NCBI RefSeq assembly: GCF_001556045.1
Contig: NZ_LSIC01000210.1
Location: 1-30,021 of the forward strand
Source: Bradyrhizobium sp. CCH5-F6
GTDB taxonomy: Bacteria; Pseudomonadota; Alphaproteobacteria; Rhizobiales; Xanthobacteraceae
Direction: 5' to 3'
Length of the DNA stretch: 30,021 nt
Below are positions 16,318 to 25,851 of the stretch, one piece after another (positions within the stretch are counted from its first letter, which is position 1; each line of letters begins with the position of its first letter). Made by a program: the position numbers and the translations under genes. The notes under the pieces are model-generated. The model saw only the letters and a program-made list of their open reading frames with translations. It was not told where the DNA came from and did not search any database.

Positions 16318-16349
16318 CGCGCCGCCCGGCAAACAAGCCGGGCGGCGCG
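16318..16349 (+). terminator. Strong hairpin after the DUF1236 gene
   Basis: CGCGCCGCCCGGC (16318-16330) and its exact reverse complement (16337-16349) enclose the loop AAACAA, 25 bp after the stop. ATTGCGTT follows rather than a clean U-run. It is the likely end of the transcript. Confidence 0.65.
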
Positions 16350-16372
16350 ATTGCGTTCGATGTAGAAAGCTT

Positions 16373-16528
16373 CGAGGTCCGGAGTGCCTAGGAGTCCGGA
16401 CCTCGTCACCTTGCCCCAGCCTTCAATCCCCCGCCCCATGTGGTCCCCCAACCCATGTTGCGCGATCAGAGGGTGATGCCCTTTGAAGTGGCCGCCGATC
16501 GATGCCTCGCGATGTACGCGAAGCATCG
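16373..16528. repeat. Two more inverted repeats in the gap before the second ABC operon
   Basis: CGAGGTCCGGA (16373-16383) pairs perfectly with TCCGGACCTCG (16395-16405). CGATGCCTCGCG (16500-16511) pairs with CGCGAAGCATCG (16517-16528) except for one mismatch. The gap 16293-16739 holds these, the terminator hairpin and presumably the operon promoter, but no gene that I can support. Either repeat could be an operator; no regulator gene lies next to the operon. Confidence 0.4.
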
Positions 16529-16739
16529 TTAGGATTCCATTCCGGATCACTACGGACATGAATACCGCTTGCCCTGTGTTCATTCGGCATCGGTGGCGCG
16601 ATCGCTGCTTCCTGATCCGCCGCATGCGTCCAGCGAGATGTCCACACCCTGTCGATGCTGCGGAAGGCGCATTTCACGGGCCTGTCATTGAACTGGTCTA
16701 GCGCTGCCCAGGTCATCGCTGACGGCCAAGGAGCAAGCC

Positions 16740-17555
16740 ATGTCGAAGCCGGTGCTGGGCGCCGCATTGTCCATCAAATCCATCCCCGCGCATCGCGACT
16801 GGCTGCTCGAACGGCAGCGCGATCTCGAGATCCAGGATTTTTTCCGCGCCGATCTGCTCGACGGCGACTGGCGAAGCACCGCGGGCGAGATCAAGCAGAT
16901 GCTCGCCGGTCACACCGGCCGCCTGGGAATCCACGGCCCGTTCTGGGGCTTCAAGATCGACAGCCACGATCCGATGATCCGCCAGGCCGTGTCCAAGCGC
17001 CTGCTTCAGGGTCTCGATGCCGCCGAGTTCCTCGGCGCGACGCAGATGGTGATCCACTCGCCGTTCACGACGTGGGACCACAACAATCTCGATCTCTATC
17101 CTGAGAACCGCGGCAACATCGTCGAACGCGTCAAGGCGACGCTCGCCGAGGTGATTGCGCGCGCTGAGACAATCGGCTGCGAGATTGTCATCGAGAACAT
17201 CGAGGACAAGGATCCACGCGACCGCGTGCGCCTCGCCAGGGCGCTCGAAAGCGGCAAGGTCCGCGTCTCGCTCGACACCGGGCACGCCAACTACGCTCAC
17301 ATCTCCACCGGCGCGCCGCCGGTCGACTACTACGTCGAGACCGCGGGGGACATGCTGACGCATGTGCATCTCCAGGACACCGACGGCTTTGCCGACCGGC
17401 ACTGGGCGCCGGGTGAAGGCAACATCCCGTGGGTTGCCGTATTTCGCGCACTCGGCCGGCTGAATTCGAACCCGCGGCTGATCCTCGAGCTCCGCAACCA
17501 CGACGACGTCCGCGCCGGCGCAGCCCATCTCGCCGCGCTCGGCCTCGCCGAATAA
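16740..17555 (+). CDS. Sugar phosphate isomerase/epimerase-like TIM-barrel protein
   Basis: The 271-residue product belongs to the xylose isomerase-like/AP endonuclease 2 TIM-barrel superfamily. The expected metal-ligand positions are visible: H65 (GIHGPF), H106 (VIHSPF), E152 (VIENIED), D179 and H182 (LDTGHAN), H210 (HVHLQDTDG), H221 and E250 (LILELRN). Superfamily members isomerise or epimerise sugars, inositols or hydroxypyruvate, or nick DNA; the transporter context favours sugar metabolism. AAGGAG stands about 7 bases before the ATG. It is the first gene of the operon, 30 bases before the binding-protein gene, so its substrate is probably what that transporter brings in. Confidence 0.8.
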   Translation: MSKPVLGAALSIKSIPAHRDWLLERQRDLEIQDFFRADLLDGDWRSTAGEIKQMLAGHTGRLGIHGPFWGFKIDSHDPMIRQAVSKRLLQGLDAAEFLGATQMVIHSPFTTWDHNNLDLYPENRGNIVERVKATLAEVIARAETIGCEIVIENIEDKDPRDRVRLARALESGKVRVSLDTGHANYAHISTGAPPVDYYVETAGDMLTHVHLQDTDGFADRHWAPGEGNIPWVAVFRALGRLNSNPRLILELRNHDDVRAGAAHLAALGLAE

Positions 17556-17585
17556 CCGTCATCATAAAGGGCAGGCGCCATCATC

Positions 17586-19219
17586 ATGAGCAAGCTCACC
17601 CGTCGTACCATCCTGAAATCCGGCGGCGTTGCCGCAAGCACGCTGCTGCTGCCGCGCTTTGCGATCGCGCAAGGCGACAACCGTCCGTCGGTCACGATCG
17701 CCGTGCAGAAGGTCACCAACTCGAACGTGCTCGACGTGCTGCGCGAGCAGTCCAATGTCGGCGAGCGCGTATTCTTCTCGTCGGTCTGGGAAGGCCTGAT
17801 CTCCAAGAACTGGCGTGGCAGTCTCGAAGCCGTGCCCGGCCTTGCCACCGAATGGCGCCGCATCGACGATCAGACCGTCGAGGTCAAGCTGCGCCAGGGC
17901 GTCAAGTTCCACAATGGCGACGAGCTGACGGCGGACGACGTCGTCTTCACCTTCAGCCGCGAACGCATGTTCGGCGAGACCGAGGCCAAGAACCGCTCCA
18001 CGATTAAAGCTTTCGAGAAGATCCCGACGCCGCGGCCGGGCAAGGAATTGCCGCCGGATGTGCCGGCCGTCGCCCGCCGCATCTGGCCGGACCTCGTGCG
18101 CGTCGATGCCGTCGACAAGTACACCGTGCGCTTCTACAACGCGACGCCCGACGTCACCATCGAGGGCCGGCTGTCGCGCTACGGCTCCGACATCATGAAC
18201 CGCCGCGCCTGGGACGAGTCTGCGAGCTATCTCGACTGGGCGCGCAAGCCGATCACCACCGGCCCCTACAAGGTCGTCGAGCTCAAGCCCGACGTGTCGC
18301 TGACGCTCGAAGCCCACGACGAATATTGGGGTGGTCGTCCGCCGCTCAAGCGCATCCGCTTCCTCGAAGTGCCTGAAGTCGCGAGCCGGATCAATGGCCT
18401 GCTGTCGGGCGAATACCAGTTCGCCTGCGACATCCCGCCGGACCAGATCGCCGGCATCGAGAAGAACGCCGCATTCGAAGTGCAGGGCGGCACCATCCTC
18501 AATCATCGCCTGACCGTGTTCGACAAGAACCACGCCCAGCTCGCCAATCCGCTGGTGAGGCGCGCGTTCACCCATGCGATCGACCGCCAGGCCATCGTCG
18601 ACAGCCTGTGGGCCGGCCGCACCCGCGTGCCCAAGGGGCTTCAGTGGGAGTTCTACGGCGACATGTTGCCGACTGGAGCGTGCCGGCCTACGATCCCAAG
18701 CTCGCGCAGGATCTGCTCAAGCAGGCCAATTACAAGGGCGATCCGATCCCCTATCGCCTGCTCAACAACTATTACACCAACCAGGTCGCGACCGCGCAGA
18801 TCCTGGTCGAGATGTGGAAGTCCGTCGGCCTCAACGTGCAGATCGAGACCAAGGAGAACTGGTCGCAGATCATGGAGCGTGGACCTGCGCGCGCCGTTCG
18901 CGACTGGTCGAACTCGGCCGCCTTCAACGATCCCGTGTCCTCGCTGGTGGCCCAGCACGGGCCGAACGGCCAGCAGCAGCAGATCGGCGAATGGACCAAT
19001 GTCGAGCTGAACAAGCTCTCGGAGTTCCTGGAAACCTCGACTGACCGCGCCGCGCGCAAGAAGGCGTTCCGCCGCATGCTGGAGATCGCCGAGCGCGAGG
19101 ACCCCGCCTACACGGTGCTGCACCAGAACGCGACCTTCACGGCCAAGCCGAAATCGATCAAGTGGAAGGCGTCTCCCGCCTTCGCGATGGATTTCCGGGC
19201 CGGCAATTTCGAGGCCTAA
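17586..19219 (+). pseudogene. ABC transporter substrate-binding protein (family 5), frameshifted
   Basis: The gene would encode about 544 residues of a DppA/OppA-type periplasmic binding protein. A twin-arginine signal starts it (MSKLTRRTILKSGGVAAS), followed by family segments such as LRQGVKFHNGDELTADDVVF and NPLVRRAFTHAIDRQAIVDS. The reading frame breaks near 18666-18668: after FYGDML the same frame reads a spurious tail to 19010, while the true continuation DWSVPAYDPKLAQDLLKQA lies in the -1 frame and runs to the stop at 19219. One base (or four) is missing. Both halves are otherwise intact, with no further damage and normal codon use. The break is therefore recent or a sequencing error. 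I see no slippery heptamer for programmed frameshifting. The downstream ATPase gene starts one base after the stop. Confidence 0.88.
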
Positions 19220-19220
19220 G

Positions 19221-20204
19221 GTGGTGCAGCTGGTCAGCATCCGGGACTTGCGCGTCGCCTTCAACGGCGTGCCGGTCCTGCGCGGCGTCGACATTGCCCT
19301 GCAGACGGGCGAGGCGCTCGGGCTCGTCGGTGAGTCCGGATCGGGCAAATCGGTGACCTGGCTGGCTGCGCTCGGCCTGTTGCCGCGGCACGCGCAGGTC
19401 TCTGGCTCGGTGCGGCTCGATGGCCGTGAGATCCTTGGCGCGCCGGCCTCCGAGCTCGATCGCGTCCGGGGCGGGCGCATCGCCATGATCTTCCAGGATC
19501 CGGCGAGCGCGCTCAATCCGGTGCTGACCATCCGCAAGCAGCTGTGCGAAGCGCTGGCGCTGCACCGCGATCTCTCCGGCAGCGCCGTGAAGGCGGAAGC
19601 CCGCCGGCTGCTCGAGCTCGTCGGCATTCCCGACGCGGGGCGGCGGCTCGAAGCCTATCCGCACGAATTCTCCGGAGGCCAGGTCCAGCGCGTCATGATT
19701 GCGATGGCGCTCGCCGGAAATCCCGATCTGCTGGTCGCGGACGAGCCGACCACGGCGCTCGATGCCACCATCCAGGCGCAGATTTTGGAGCTGCTCTTCA
19801 CCATCCGTCGCGAGATGCGGATGGCGATGGTGCTGATCAGCCACGACCTCGGTGTCGTCGCCGAGAATTGCGACCGGGTCGCGGTGATGTATGCCGGCCG
19901 CATCGTCGAGCAGGCTCCCAGCAACCAGCTCTTCGCCGATCCCGTGCATCCCTATGCGCAGGGTCTGATCGGCGCGCTGCCGCCGCTCGACGGACCGCGG
20001 CGGCGCCTCACAGCGATCCCCGGAACGGTGCCTGATCCGGCGCACATGCCGGGCGGCTGCGCCTTCGCGCCGCGCTGCACGCTGGCGGCCGAACCGTGCG
20101 GCCTTGGCGCGCCGCCGCTGGCGCCGATCGCGGATGACCGCAGCGTCGCTTGCATCCGCGCCGAGGCCTCGCGCCGCGCGCTGCTCGGGATTGCCGCCGA
20201 ATGA
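19221..20204 (+). CDS. Dipeptide/oligopeptide-type ABC transporter ATPase (DppD-like)
   Basis: The 327-residue product is the first of two ATPases of a Dpp/Opp-type importer. Walker A is GESGSGKS (37-44), the signature is FSGGQVQR, Walker B is [12 protein letters not shown], and the switch histidine is in LISHDLG. The C-terminus has the Opp/Dpp-specific extension with clustered cysteines ([17 protein letters not shown]), where some relatives hold an iron-sulfur cluster. Translation starts at GTG 19221, one base after the binding-protein stop, with GAGG upstream. The stop overlaps the next start as ATGA, giving tight coupling. Such transporters carry peptides, but also oligosaccharides, opines and glycosides. 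Confidence 0.93.
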   Translation: MVQLVSIRDLRVAFNGVPVLRGVDIALQTGEALGLVGESGSGKSVTWLAALGLLPRHAQVSGSVRLDGREILGAPASELDRVRGGRIAMIFQDPASALNPVLTIRKQLCEALALHRDLSGSAVKAEARRLLELVGIPDAGRRLEAYPHEFSGGQVQRVMIAMALAGNPDLLVADEPTTALDATIQAQILELLFTIRREMRMAMVLISHDLGVVAENCDRVAVMYAGRIVEQAPSNQLFADPVHPYAQGLIGALPPLDGPRRRLTAIPGTVPDPAHMPGGCAFAPRCTLAAEPCGLGAPPLAPIADDRSVACIRAEASRRALLGIAAE

Positions 20205-21187
20205 GCCCGCCGCTCGTCGAGGTCTCCGCGATCTCGCGCAGCTATGCCATGCGCTCCGGAATGTTCGGCCGCAGCACGGCCGTGCATGCGGTCGATGGCG
20301 TGTCGCTCACGATTGCCAGGGGCGAGACGCTTGGTCTCGTCGGCGAGTCCGGCTCGGGCAAGTCGACCACGGGGCGCATCGTGCTCGGCCTCGAGCCGCC
20401 CGATAGGGGCGAAGTGCGCTTCCAGGGCAAGCCGATGGCCGCGCCGGGAACGGCTGCCTGGCGTGCACAACGCGCCCGCATGCAGATGATCTTCCAGGAT
20501 CCGCTCGGCGCACTCGACCGCCGCCTGCCGGTCGCCACCCAAATCCGTGAGCCGCTGGACATTCATGATCTCGGAACCCAAGCCGAGCGCGAGGACCGCG
20601 TCCGCGAGCTGCTGCGCGCGGTCGAGCTCACGCCGGCCCACGGTGCGCGCTATCCGGGCGCGCTCTCGGGCGGGCAACGCCAGCGCATCGTGCTGGCGCG
20701 GGCGCTGGCGACGAAACCCGACTTCCTGGTCTGCGACGAGCCGGTCAGCGCGCTCGACGTCTCGATCCAGGCGCAGGTGGTGAACCTGCTCGCCGATCTC
20801 CAGGCGCAACTTTCGCTGACGATGCTGTTCATCAGCCACGATCTGCGCGTCGTCAGGCAGATCAGCAACGTCGTGGCCGTGATGTATCTCGGCCGCATCG
20901 TCGAGGTCGGCAGTGCCGACGACCTGTTCGCGCGGCCTGAGCACCCCTACACCCAGGCGCTGGTCTCGGCCTCGCCCGCGCCGGGGCGCCGCAGCGCGGG
21001 GCGCATCGTGCTGTCGGGCGATCCGCCGAACCCGGCGGCACGGCCGAGCGGCTGCGCCTTCCACCCCCGCTGCCCGCGCGCCATCGCGCGCTGTACGAGC
21101 GAGGTGCCGGCGCTCGCGGCCGTCGGCGGCAACAGGCAGGTCGCCTGCCATCTCGTCACGGGCGCACAGACACGGGACGCGGCGTGA
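20201..21187 (+). CDS. Dipeptide/oligopeptide-type ABC transporter ATPase (DppF-like)
   Basis: The 328-residue product is the second ATPase. Walker [10 protein letters not shown], signature LSGGQRQRI, Walker B LVCDEPVSALD and the switch histidine in FISHDLR are all present, and the C-terminal extension again has paired cysteines (GCAFHPRCPRAIARC). The start ATG 20201 overlaps the previous stop by four bases (ATGA); an in-frame extension upstream lies inside the preceding gene and is ignored. It forms a heterodimer with the DppD-like subunit. The downstream permease gene starts within its stop codon. Confidence 0.93.
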   Translation: MSPPLVEVSAISRSYAMRSGMFGRSTAVHAVDGVSLTIARGETLGLVGESGSGKSTTGRIVLGLEPPDRGEVRFQGKPMAAPGTAAWRAQRARMQMIFQDPLGALDRRLPVATQIREPLDIHDLGTQAEREDRVRELLRAVELTPAHGARYPGALSGGQRQRIVLARALATKPDFLVCDEPVSALDVSIQAQVVNLLADLQAQLSLTMLFISHDLRVVRQISNVVAVMYLGRIVEVGSADDLFARPEHPYTQALVSASPAPGRRSAGRIVLSGDPPNPAARPSGCAFHPRCPRAIARCTSEVPALAAVGGNRQVACHLVTGAQTRDAA

Positions 21188-22116
21188 TGGGACGCTACTT
21201 CGCCATTCGCATCGGGCGCGCCGCGCTCACGATCGTGCTCGTCGTCACCTTTGCCTTCGTTGTTCTGCGACTGTCGGGCGATCCCGCGCTGATGATCCTG
21301 GGGCCGGAGGCGCCGCCCGAGGTGCTCGCGGCGTTCCGCAAGGCGTGGGGCCTCGATGATCCCATCTGGTTTCAGTATCTCGACTATTTCAGCGCCATCG
21401 CCAAGGGCGAGCTCGGCCGCTCCATGCGCGACGGACGGCCTGCGATCGAGCTCGTGCTGGAGCGTATCCCGGCCACGCTGGCGCTTACCTTGCCGGCCTT
21501 CTTCTTTAAGGTCGCGCTCGGCGTTCCCGCCGGGATCTACGCCGCGCTGCATCGTGGCTCGGCGATCGACCGCGCCGTGATGATGACGGCGGTCGCCGGC
21601 TTCACGGTGCCGAGCTTCGTGCTCGCGCTGCTGCTGGTGCTCGTCTTTGCCGTGCAGCTCGGTTGGCTGCCGTCGGGCGGGCAGGACAGTTGGCGCCACG
21701 CCATCCTGCCGATCGCAACTCTGAGCTTCGGCGGCGCCGCCGTGCTGGCGCGATTCACCCGAAGCGCGATGCTCGAAGTGCTGGGCCAGCCCTATATCCG
21801 CACCGCCTCGGCCAAGGGCGTGCCGTGGCGCAAGGTGGTGACGTCGCATGCGCTGCCGAACGCGGCGATCCCGACCGTCACCATTCTTGGCTTCATGGTG
21901 GGCACGTTGATCGCGGGCGCGGTCGTGGTCGAGAGCGTGTTCGCCTGGCCGGGAGTAGGGCGCCTGCTGGTCGTCGCCGTCGCCAATCGCGATCTCGCGG
22001 TCGTGCAATGCATCCTGCTGCTGGTCGCGATGACCATGGTCACGTCGAACCTGATCGTCGATTTCCTCTACGGCTTCCTCGATCCGCGGCTCCGCACCAA
22101 GGGAGCGCACGCATGA
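21187..22116 (+). CDS. ABC transporter permease, DppB type
   Basis: The 309-residue inner-membrane protein has the DppB/OppB layout: a first transmembrane segment at the N-terminus (ALTIVLVVTFAFVVLRLSGD), a periplasmic domain, and four to five further segments. The EAA-like loop is ASAKGVPWRKVVTSHALPNA. ATG 21187 shares one base with the previous stop (TGATG); GTG 21184 is the alternative. The stop overlaps the DppC-type start as ATGA. In this operon the permeases follow the ATPases, whereas classical dpp and opp operons place them before. Confidence 0.92.
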   Translation: MGRYFAIRIGRAALTIVLVVTFAFVVLRLSGDPALMILGPEAPPEVLAAFRKAWGLDDPIWFQYLDYFSAIAKGELGRSMRDGRPAIELVLERIPATLALTLPAFFFKVALGVPAGIYAALHRGSAIDRAVMMTAVAGFTVPSFVLALLLVLVFAVQLGWLPSGGQDSWRHAILPIATLSFGGAAVLARFTRSAMLEVLGQPYIRTASAKGVPWRKVVTSHALPNAAIPTVTILGFMVGTLIAGAVVVESVFAWPGVGRLLVVAVANRDLAVVQCILLLVAMTMVTSNLIVDFLYGFLDPRLRTKGAHA

Positions 22117-22973
22117 CCGACGCGACACTCAAGGACACCGCCGTCCGCCGCCGCATCAGGTTGCCGGCAGTTCCGGTCTCTGTCGTGTTGGCGATCGGCT
22201 GGATTGTCGCGATGCTGGTGATCGCCGCTCTCGCCGAGAAGATCGCGCCTTACGGCTTCACCCAGCTCGACCTGCGCAATCGCCTCGCCGCACCCGGCAA
22301 CGCGGCGCACTGGCTCGGCACGGACGAACTCGGCCGCGACGTGCTGTCGCGGCTGCTGGTCTCCATCCGCATCTCGCTGCTGATCGCCTTCGGCGCCACC
22401 GCGATCTCGGCGATCGTCGGCACTACGCTGGGCTTCCTGGCCGCGCATTTTCGTGGGGCGGTCGAGCAGCTGGTGCTGATGCTGACCGACTTCCAGGCCA
22501 GCATGCCCTTCCTGATCATGGCGCTGGCCGTGCTCGCCTTCTTCGGCAATTCGCTGCCGCTCCTGATCGGCCTGATGGGCCTGTTCGGCTGGGAGCGTTA
22601 CGCCCGCATCGCGCGGGGCCTCGCCATCTCCGCCAATGCGCAAGGCTATGCGGCCGCGGTCCGCCAGTTAGGGGCGACGCCGTCGCGGATCTATCTCCGC
22701 CATATCCTGCCCAACATCGCCTCGACCCTGATCGTCTCGACCACTCTGGTTTTCCCCGAGGTGATCCTGATGGAATCCGGCCTGTCCTTCCTTGGCCTGG
22801 GCGTACAGCCGCCGATGACCAGCCTCGGCAACATGGTCGGCTATGGCCGCGAGTACCTGACCCGGGCGCCCTGGATCATGCTGGCGCCGGCGACCACGAT
22901 CGTGATCACGACGCTGGCCGTCTCGGTCATCGGCGACTGGCTGCGCGACCGGCTCGATCCGACGCTGCAGTAG
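22113..22973 (+). CDS. ABC transporter permease, DppC type
   Basis: The 286-residue inner-membrane protein is the second channel half. It has the DppC/OppC N-terminal membrane segment (VSVVLAIGWIVAMLVIAALA), the characteristic HWLGTDELGRDVLSRLLV segment (family hallmark GTDxxGRD) and the EAA loop AAAVRQLGATPSRIYLRHIL. ATG 22113 overlaps the upstream stop by four bases; the frame is open further upstream but only inside the DppB gene. It closes the operon. A palindromic repeat begins 22 bp after its stop. Confidence 0.93.
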   Translation: MTDATLKDTAVRRRIRLPAVPVSVVLAIGWIVAMLVIAALAEKIAPYGFTQLDLRNRLAAPGNAAHWLGTDELGRDVLSRLLVSIRISLLIAFGATAISAIVGTTLGFLAAHFRGAVEQLVLMLTDFQASMPFLIMALAVLAFFGNSLPLLIGLMGLFGWERYARIARGLAISANAQGYAAAVRQLGATPSRIYLRHILPNIASTLIVSTTLVFPEVILMESGLSFLGLGVQPPMTSLGNMVGYGREYLTRAPWIMLAPATTIVITTLAVSVIGDWLRDRLDPTLQ

Positions 22974-22995
22974 GGATGCGCCTCGGGGCCATCCG

Positions 22996-23103
22996 CCGTC
23001 ATTCCGGGGCGCGCCGAAGGCGCGAACCCGGAATCCATTGTCCGCGGGTGCCGCCGCCCGATGGATTCCGGGTTCGATGCTGCGCATCGCCCCGGAATGA
23101 CGG
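22996..23103. repeat. 108-bp nested palindromic intergenic repeat
   Basis: The outer arms CCGTCATTCCGGGGCG (22996-23011) and CGCCCCGGAATGACGG (23088-23103) are perfect reverse complements. The inner arms CGAACCCGGAATCCAT (23023-23038) and ATGGATTCCGGGTTCG (23061-23076) are too. This is the form of a dispersed repeat that I know from Bradyrhizobium and Rhodopseudomonas intergenic regions (recognised from memory, only one copy in this window). It sits between the end of the ABC operon and ilvD and may end transcription. Confidence 0.8.
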
Positions 23104-23265
23104 AGGGGAAAGCTGGGGGCCAAAACCCCGCGCCGGGAGCAGGGGAGCCCTGTCCGGCCCAAGTTCCCGTTGCGCCGGCCCGGCCCGTGCGCTATCCGGC
23201 CGGAAAGGCCTGAGGCGGCTCCACATTTTCCCGCCCGGCCAGCCAAACCCAGGACGGAAACCGCC

Positions 23266-25116
23266 ATGCCAGCCTATCGCTCCCGCACCACCACCCACGG
23301 CCGCAACATGGCGGGCGCCCGCGGCCTCTGGCGCGCGACCGGCATGAAGGACGCCGATTTCGGCAAACCGATCATCGCCGTCGTCAACTCCTTCACCCAG
23401 TTCGTTCCCGGCCATGTCCATCTCAAGGACCTCGGCCAGCTCGTCGCGCGCGAGATCGAGCAGGCCGGCGGCGTCGCCAAGGAGTTCAACACCATCGCGG
23501 TCGACGACGGCATCGCCATGGGCCATGACGGCATGCTCTACAGCCTGCCGTCGCGCGAGCTGATCGCCGACAGCGTCGAATACATGGCCAACGCCCACTG
23601 CGCCGACGGCCTCGTCTGCATCTCCAATTGCGACAAGATCACCCCCGGCATGCTGATGGCCGCCCTGCGGCTCAACATCCCCGCCGTGTTCGTCTCGGGC
23701 GGACCGATGGAAGCCGGCAAGGTCAAGCTGCAGGGCAAGACCAAGGCAGTCGACCTCATCGACGCCATGGTCGCTGCGGCCGACTCCAAGGTCAGCGACG
23801 AGGACGTCAAGGTGATCGAGCGCTCGGCGTGCCCGACCTGCGGCTCCTGCTCGGGCATGTTCACCGCCAACTCCATGAACTGCCTGACCGAGGCGCTCGG
23901 CCTCGCGCTGCCCGGCAACGGCTCGGTGGTCGCAACCCATGCCGACCGCAAGCGCCTGTTCGTCGAGGCCGGCCACACCATCGTCGATCTCGTCCGCCGC
24001 TATTACGAGCAGGACGACGCCAGCGTGCTGCCGCGCAACATCGCGAACTTCAAGGCGTTCGAGAACGCGATGACGCTCGACATCGCCATGGGCGGCTCCA
24101 CCAATACCGTGCTGCATTTGCTGGCCGCCGCCCATGAAGGGCAGGTGGCGTTCACCATGAAGGACATCGACAGGCTGTCGCGCCGCGTGCCCGTGCTGTG
24201 CAAGGTCGCGCCGTCGGTCGCAGACGTCCATGTCGAGGACGTGCATCGCGCCGGCGGCATCATGGGCATTCTCGGCGAGCTCGACCGCGCCGGGCTGATC
24301 GACACCTCGGTCTCGACCGTGCACGCGCCGACCATGAACGATGCGCTGGAGCGCTGGGACATCAAGCGCACCAAGAGCGAAGCGGTCCGCACCTTCTATC
24401 GCGCTTCGCCCGGCGGCATCCCGACCCAGGTCGCCTTCAGCCAGGAGCGCCGTTACGACGAGCTCGATGCCGACCGCGAGAAGGGCGTCGTGCGCGACCT
24501 CGCGCATGCCTTCAGCAAGGACGGCGGTCTCGCCGTGCTCTACGGCAACCTCGCCCAGGACGGCTGCATCGTGAAGACCGCCGGCGTCGACGCCTCGATC
24601 CTGAAATTCTCGGGCCCGGCGCGCGTGTTCGAAAGCCAGGACGCTGCCGTCGAAGGCATCCTGGGCGGCAAGGTCGTCGCCGGCGAGGTCGTGGTCATCA
24701 TCTATGAAGGCCCGCGCGGCGGCCCCGGCATGCAGGAGATGCTGTATCCGACCAGCTACCTGAAATCGATGGGCCTCGGCAAAGCCTGCGCGCTCGTCAC
24801 CGACGGCCGCTTCTCGGGCGGCTCGTCCGGCCTGTCGATCGGCCATCTGTCGCCGGAAGCGGCGGAAGGCGGCAACATCGGTCTGGTGCGGACTGGCGAC
24901 ATCATCGCCATCGACATTCCGAACCGCAGCATCACGCTGGAGGTTTCCGACGAGGAGCTCGCCAGCCGCCGCGCAGCGGAAGAGGCGAAGGGCGATGCCG
25001 CCTGGCAGGCGACGGGCCGCAAGCGCAACGTCTCGACCGCGCTGCAGGCTTACGCCGCGCTCACCACCAGCGCCGCGCGCGGCGCGGTGCGCGAGGTGAA
25101 GCGTCGCTCGAACTGA
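23266..25116 (+). CDS. ilvD: Dihydroxy-acid dehydratase
   Basis: The 616-residue product, the same length as E. coli IlvD, dehydrates 2,3-dihydroxy-isovalerate and its methylvalerate analogue in valine and isoleucine synthesis (also leucine and pantothenate supply). Iron-sulfur ligands are C122 ([11 protein letters not shown]) and C195 ([11 protein letters not shown]), with metal-binding D81 ([12 protein letters not shown]) and the conserved K124. The family motifs [10 protein letters not shown] and [21 protein letters not shown] are complete. Related sugar-acid dehydratases exist, but these details fit true IlvD. AGGACGGA lies upstream of ATG 23266; the frame extends to 23170 without a comparable site. 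It is 292 bp from the transporter operon, separated by a palindromic repeat, so it is probably its own transcript. A hairpin follows at 25157. Confidence 0.96.
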   Translation: MPAYRSRTTTHGRNMAGARGLWRATGMKDADFGKPIIAVVNSFTQFVPGHVHLKDLGQLVAREIEQAGGVAKEFNTIAVDDGIAMGHDGMLYSLPSRELIADSVEYMANAHCADGLVCISNCDKITPGMLMAALRLNIPAVFVSGGPMEAGKVKLQGKTKAVDLIDAMVAAADSKVSDEDVKVIERSACPTCGSCSGMFTANSMNCLTEALGLALPGNGSVVATHADRKRLFVEAGHTIVDLVRRYYEQDDASVLPRNIANFKAFENAMTLDIAMGGSTNTVLHLLAAAHEGQVAFTMKDIDRLSRRVPVLCKVAPSVADVHVEDVHRAGGIMGILGELDRAGLIDTSVSTVHAPTMNDALERWDIKRTKSEAVRTFYRASPGGIPTQVAFSQERRYDELDADREKGVVRDLAHAFSKDGGLAVLYGNLAQDGCIVKTAGVDASILKFSGPARVFESQDAAVEGILGGKVVAGEVVVIIYEGPRGGPGMQEMLYPTSYLKSMGLGKACALVTDGRFSGGSSGLSIGHLSPEAAEGGNIGLVRTGDIIAIDIPNRSITLEVSDEELASRRAAEEAKGDAAWQATGRKRNVSTALQAYAALTTSAARGAVREVKRRSN

Positions 25117-25156
25117 GCACGCGCCGTCCGCCACCCGCGCATGGTCAACAAGTGCT

Positions 25157-25182
25157 GAACGGCCGGCGAGAGCCGGCCGTTC
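25157..25182 (+). terminator. Hairpin terminator after ilvD
   Basis: GAACGGCCGGC (25157-25167) and GCCGGCCGTTC (25172-25182) pair perfectly around a GAGA tetraloop, 40 bp after the ilvD stop. Only a weak U-content follows (GCATTAAG). Confidence 0.6.
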
Positions 25183-25230
25183 GCATTAAGGATGCCTCGA
25201 CGAAGTTCGGCAAAGCGAGGTTTTGCGGCG

Positions 25231-25236
25231 TATACT
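25231..25236 (+). promoter_or_regulatory. Possible -10 element for the small exported protein gene
   Basis: TATACT matches the vegetative -10 consensus at five of six positions and lies 47 bp before the start codon at 25284, just after the ilvD terminator. The -35 region is weak (TTCGGC at 25206-25211, spacing 19). Confidence 0.35.
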
Positions 25237-25283
25237 GCGCCGACCTTCGCAAATCCATTTCGGGCAACTGGGGCACCACCGCA

Positions 25284-25658
25284 ATGTCTCGTACTCTCGC
25301 CGTCGTCTTCTCGACCGCCGTCGCCGCGATTTCCATGACGGGCGCAGCCTCCGCCGGCTGCTACAATTGCTACACGCCGCCGCCCTGCACGACCTGCTAT
25401 CAGCAGCAATATGTGCCGCCGCAATACCGCACCGTCGACGAGACCGTGATGGTGTCGCCGGGCGCCGTGGTCGCGCACCGCACGCCGGCGCAGTACCGCA
25501 CCGTGATGGTGCCGCAGACCGTGATGGTCGCGCCCCCGGGCGTCCAGTACGAGCGCATCCCGCCGCAATACGCCACGCGCCAGCGCGTCGAGATGGTCTC
25601 GCCCGGCTATTCCTACTATGCCCCGGTGCAGATGAACTGCGCGTCCTGCGGCTACTGA
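25284..25658 (+). CDS. Small exported Tyr/Cys/Pro-rich protein
   Basis: The 124-residue product has a signal peptide ending AASA-GC (about residue 23). The mature part has a Cys-rich head (GCYNCYTPPPCTTCYQQQY), then repeated Tyr/Val/Pro units: PPQYRTVDETVMVSPG, PAQYRTVMVPQTVMVAPPG and PPQYATRQRVEMVSPG, ending in NCASCGY. There are six cysteines in pairs, suggesting disulfides. The N-terminal Cys after cleavage is not in a good lipobox. The start ATG 25284 is chosen for the signal peptide; the longer frame from 25152 would begin inside the preceding terminator. Proteins of this kind are common in Bradyrhizobium; the function is unknown and an envelope structural role is inferred. Confidence 0.75.
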   Translation: MSRTLAVVFSTAVAAISMTGAASAGCYNCYTPPPCTTCYQQQYVPPQYRTVDETVMVSPGAVVAHRTPAQYRTVMVPQTVMVAPPGVQYERIPPQYATRQRVEMVSPGYSYYAPVQMNCASCGY

Positions 25659-25682
25659 GCCGAACAAGTTACGAAGAACAAG

Positions 25683-25716
25683 CGCGGCGCTCCCCGGGGG
25701 CGCCGCGTTTGCTTTT
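25683..25716 (+). terminator. Rho-independent terminator
   Basis: CGCGGCGC (25683-25690) and GCGCCGCG (25700-25707) enclose TCCCCGGGG and are followed by TTTGCTTTT. This is the best intrinsic terminator in the window, 24 bp after the small exported protein gene. Confidence 0.85.
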
Positions 25717-25851
25717 GCGCGCCTCAGGTGACTCCGGAGCCGATGGCACGTCCCCACCGGACTATCTAACGCGAGAACGCTGACCACGAGCCTGCCAAGT
25801 TCGCGTTGCCTTGCGCGGTCGACTGCGTTAAGCGACACCCATCCTGGGCTT

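Noticed and set aside
18660..18675. Programmed frameshift as explanation of the broken binding-protein gene.
   Set aside because: There is no slippery X-XXY-YYZ heptamer and no evident downstream pseudoknot, and the family does not use recoding. A small deletion or sequencing error is simpler.
22999..25134. Minus-strand open frame of 711 codons opposite ilvD.
   Set aside because: IlvD is complete on the plus strand with its cluster ligands. The antisense product is a His/Asp/Gly-rich shadow.
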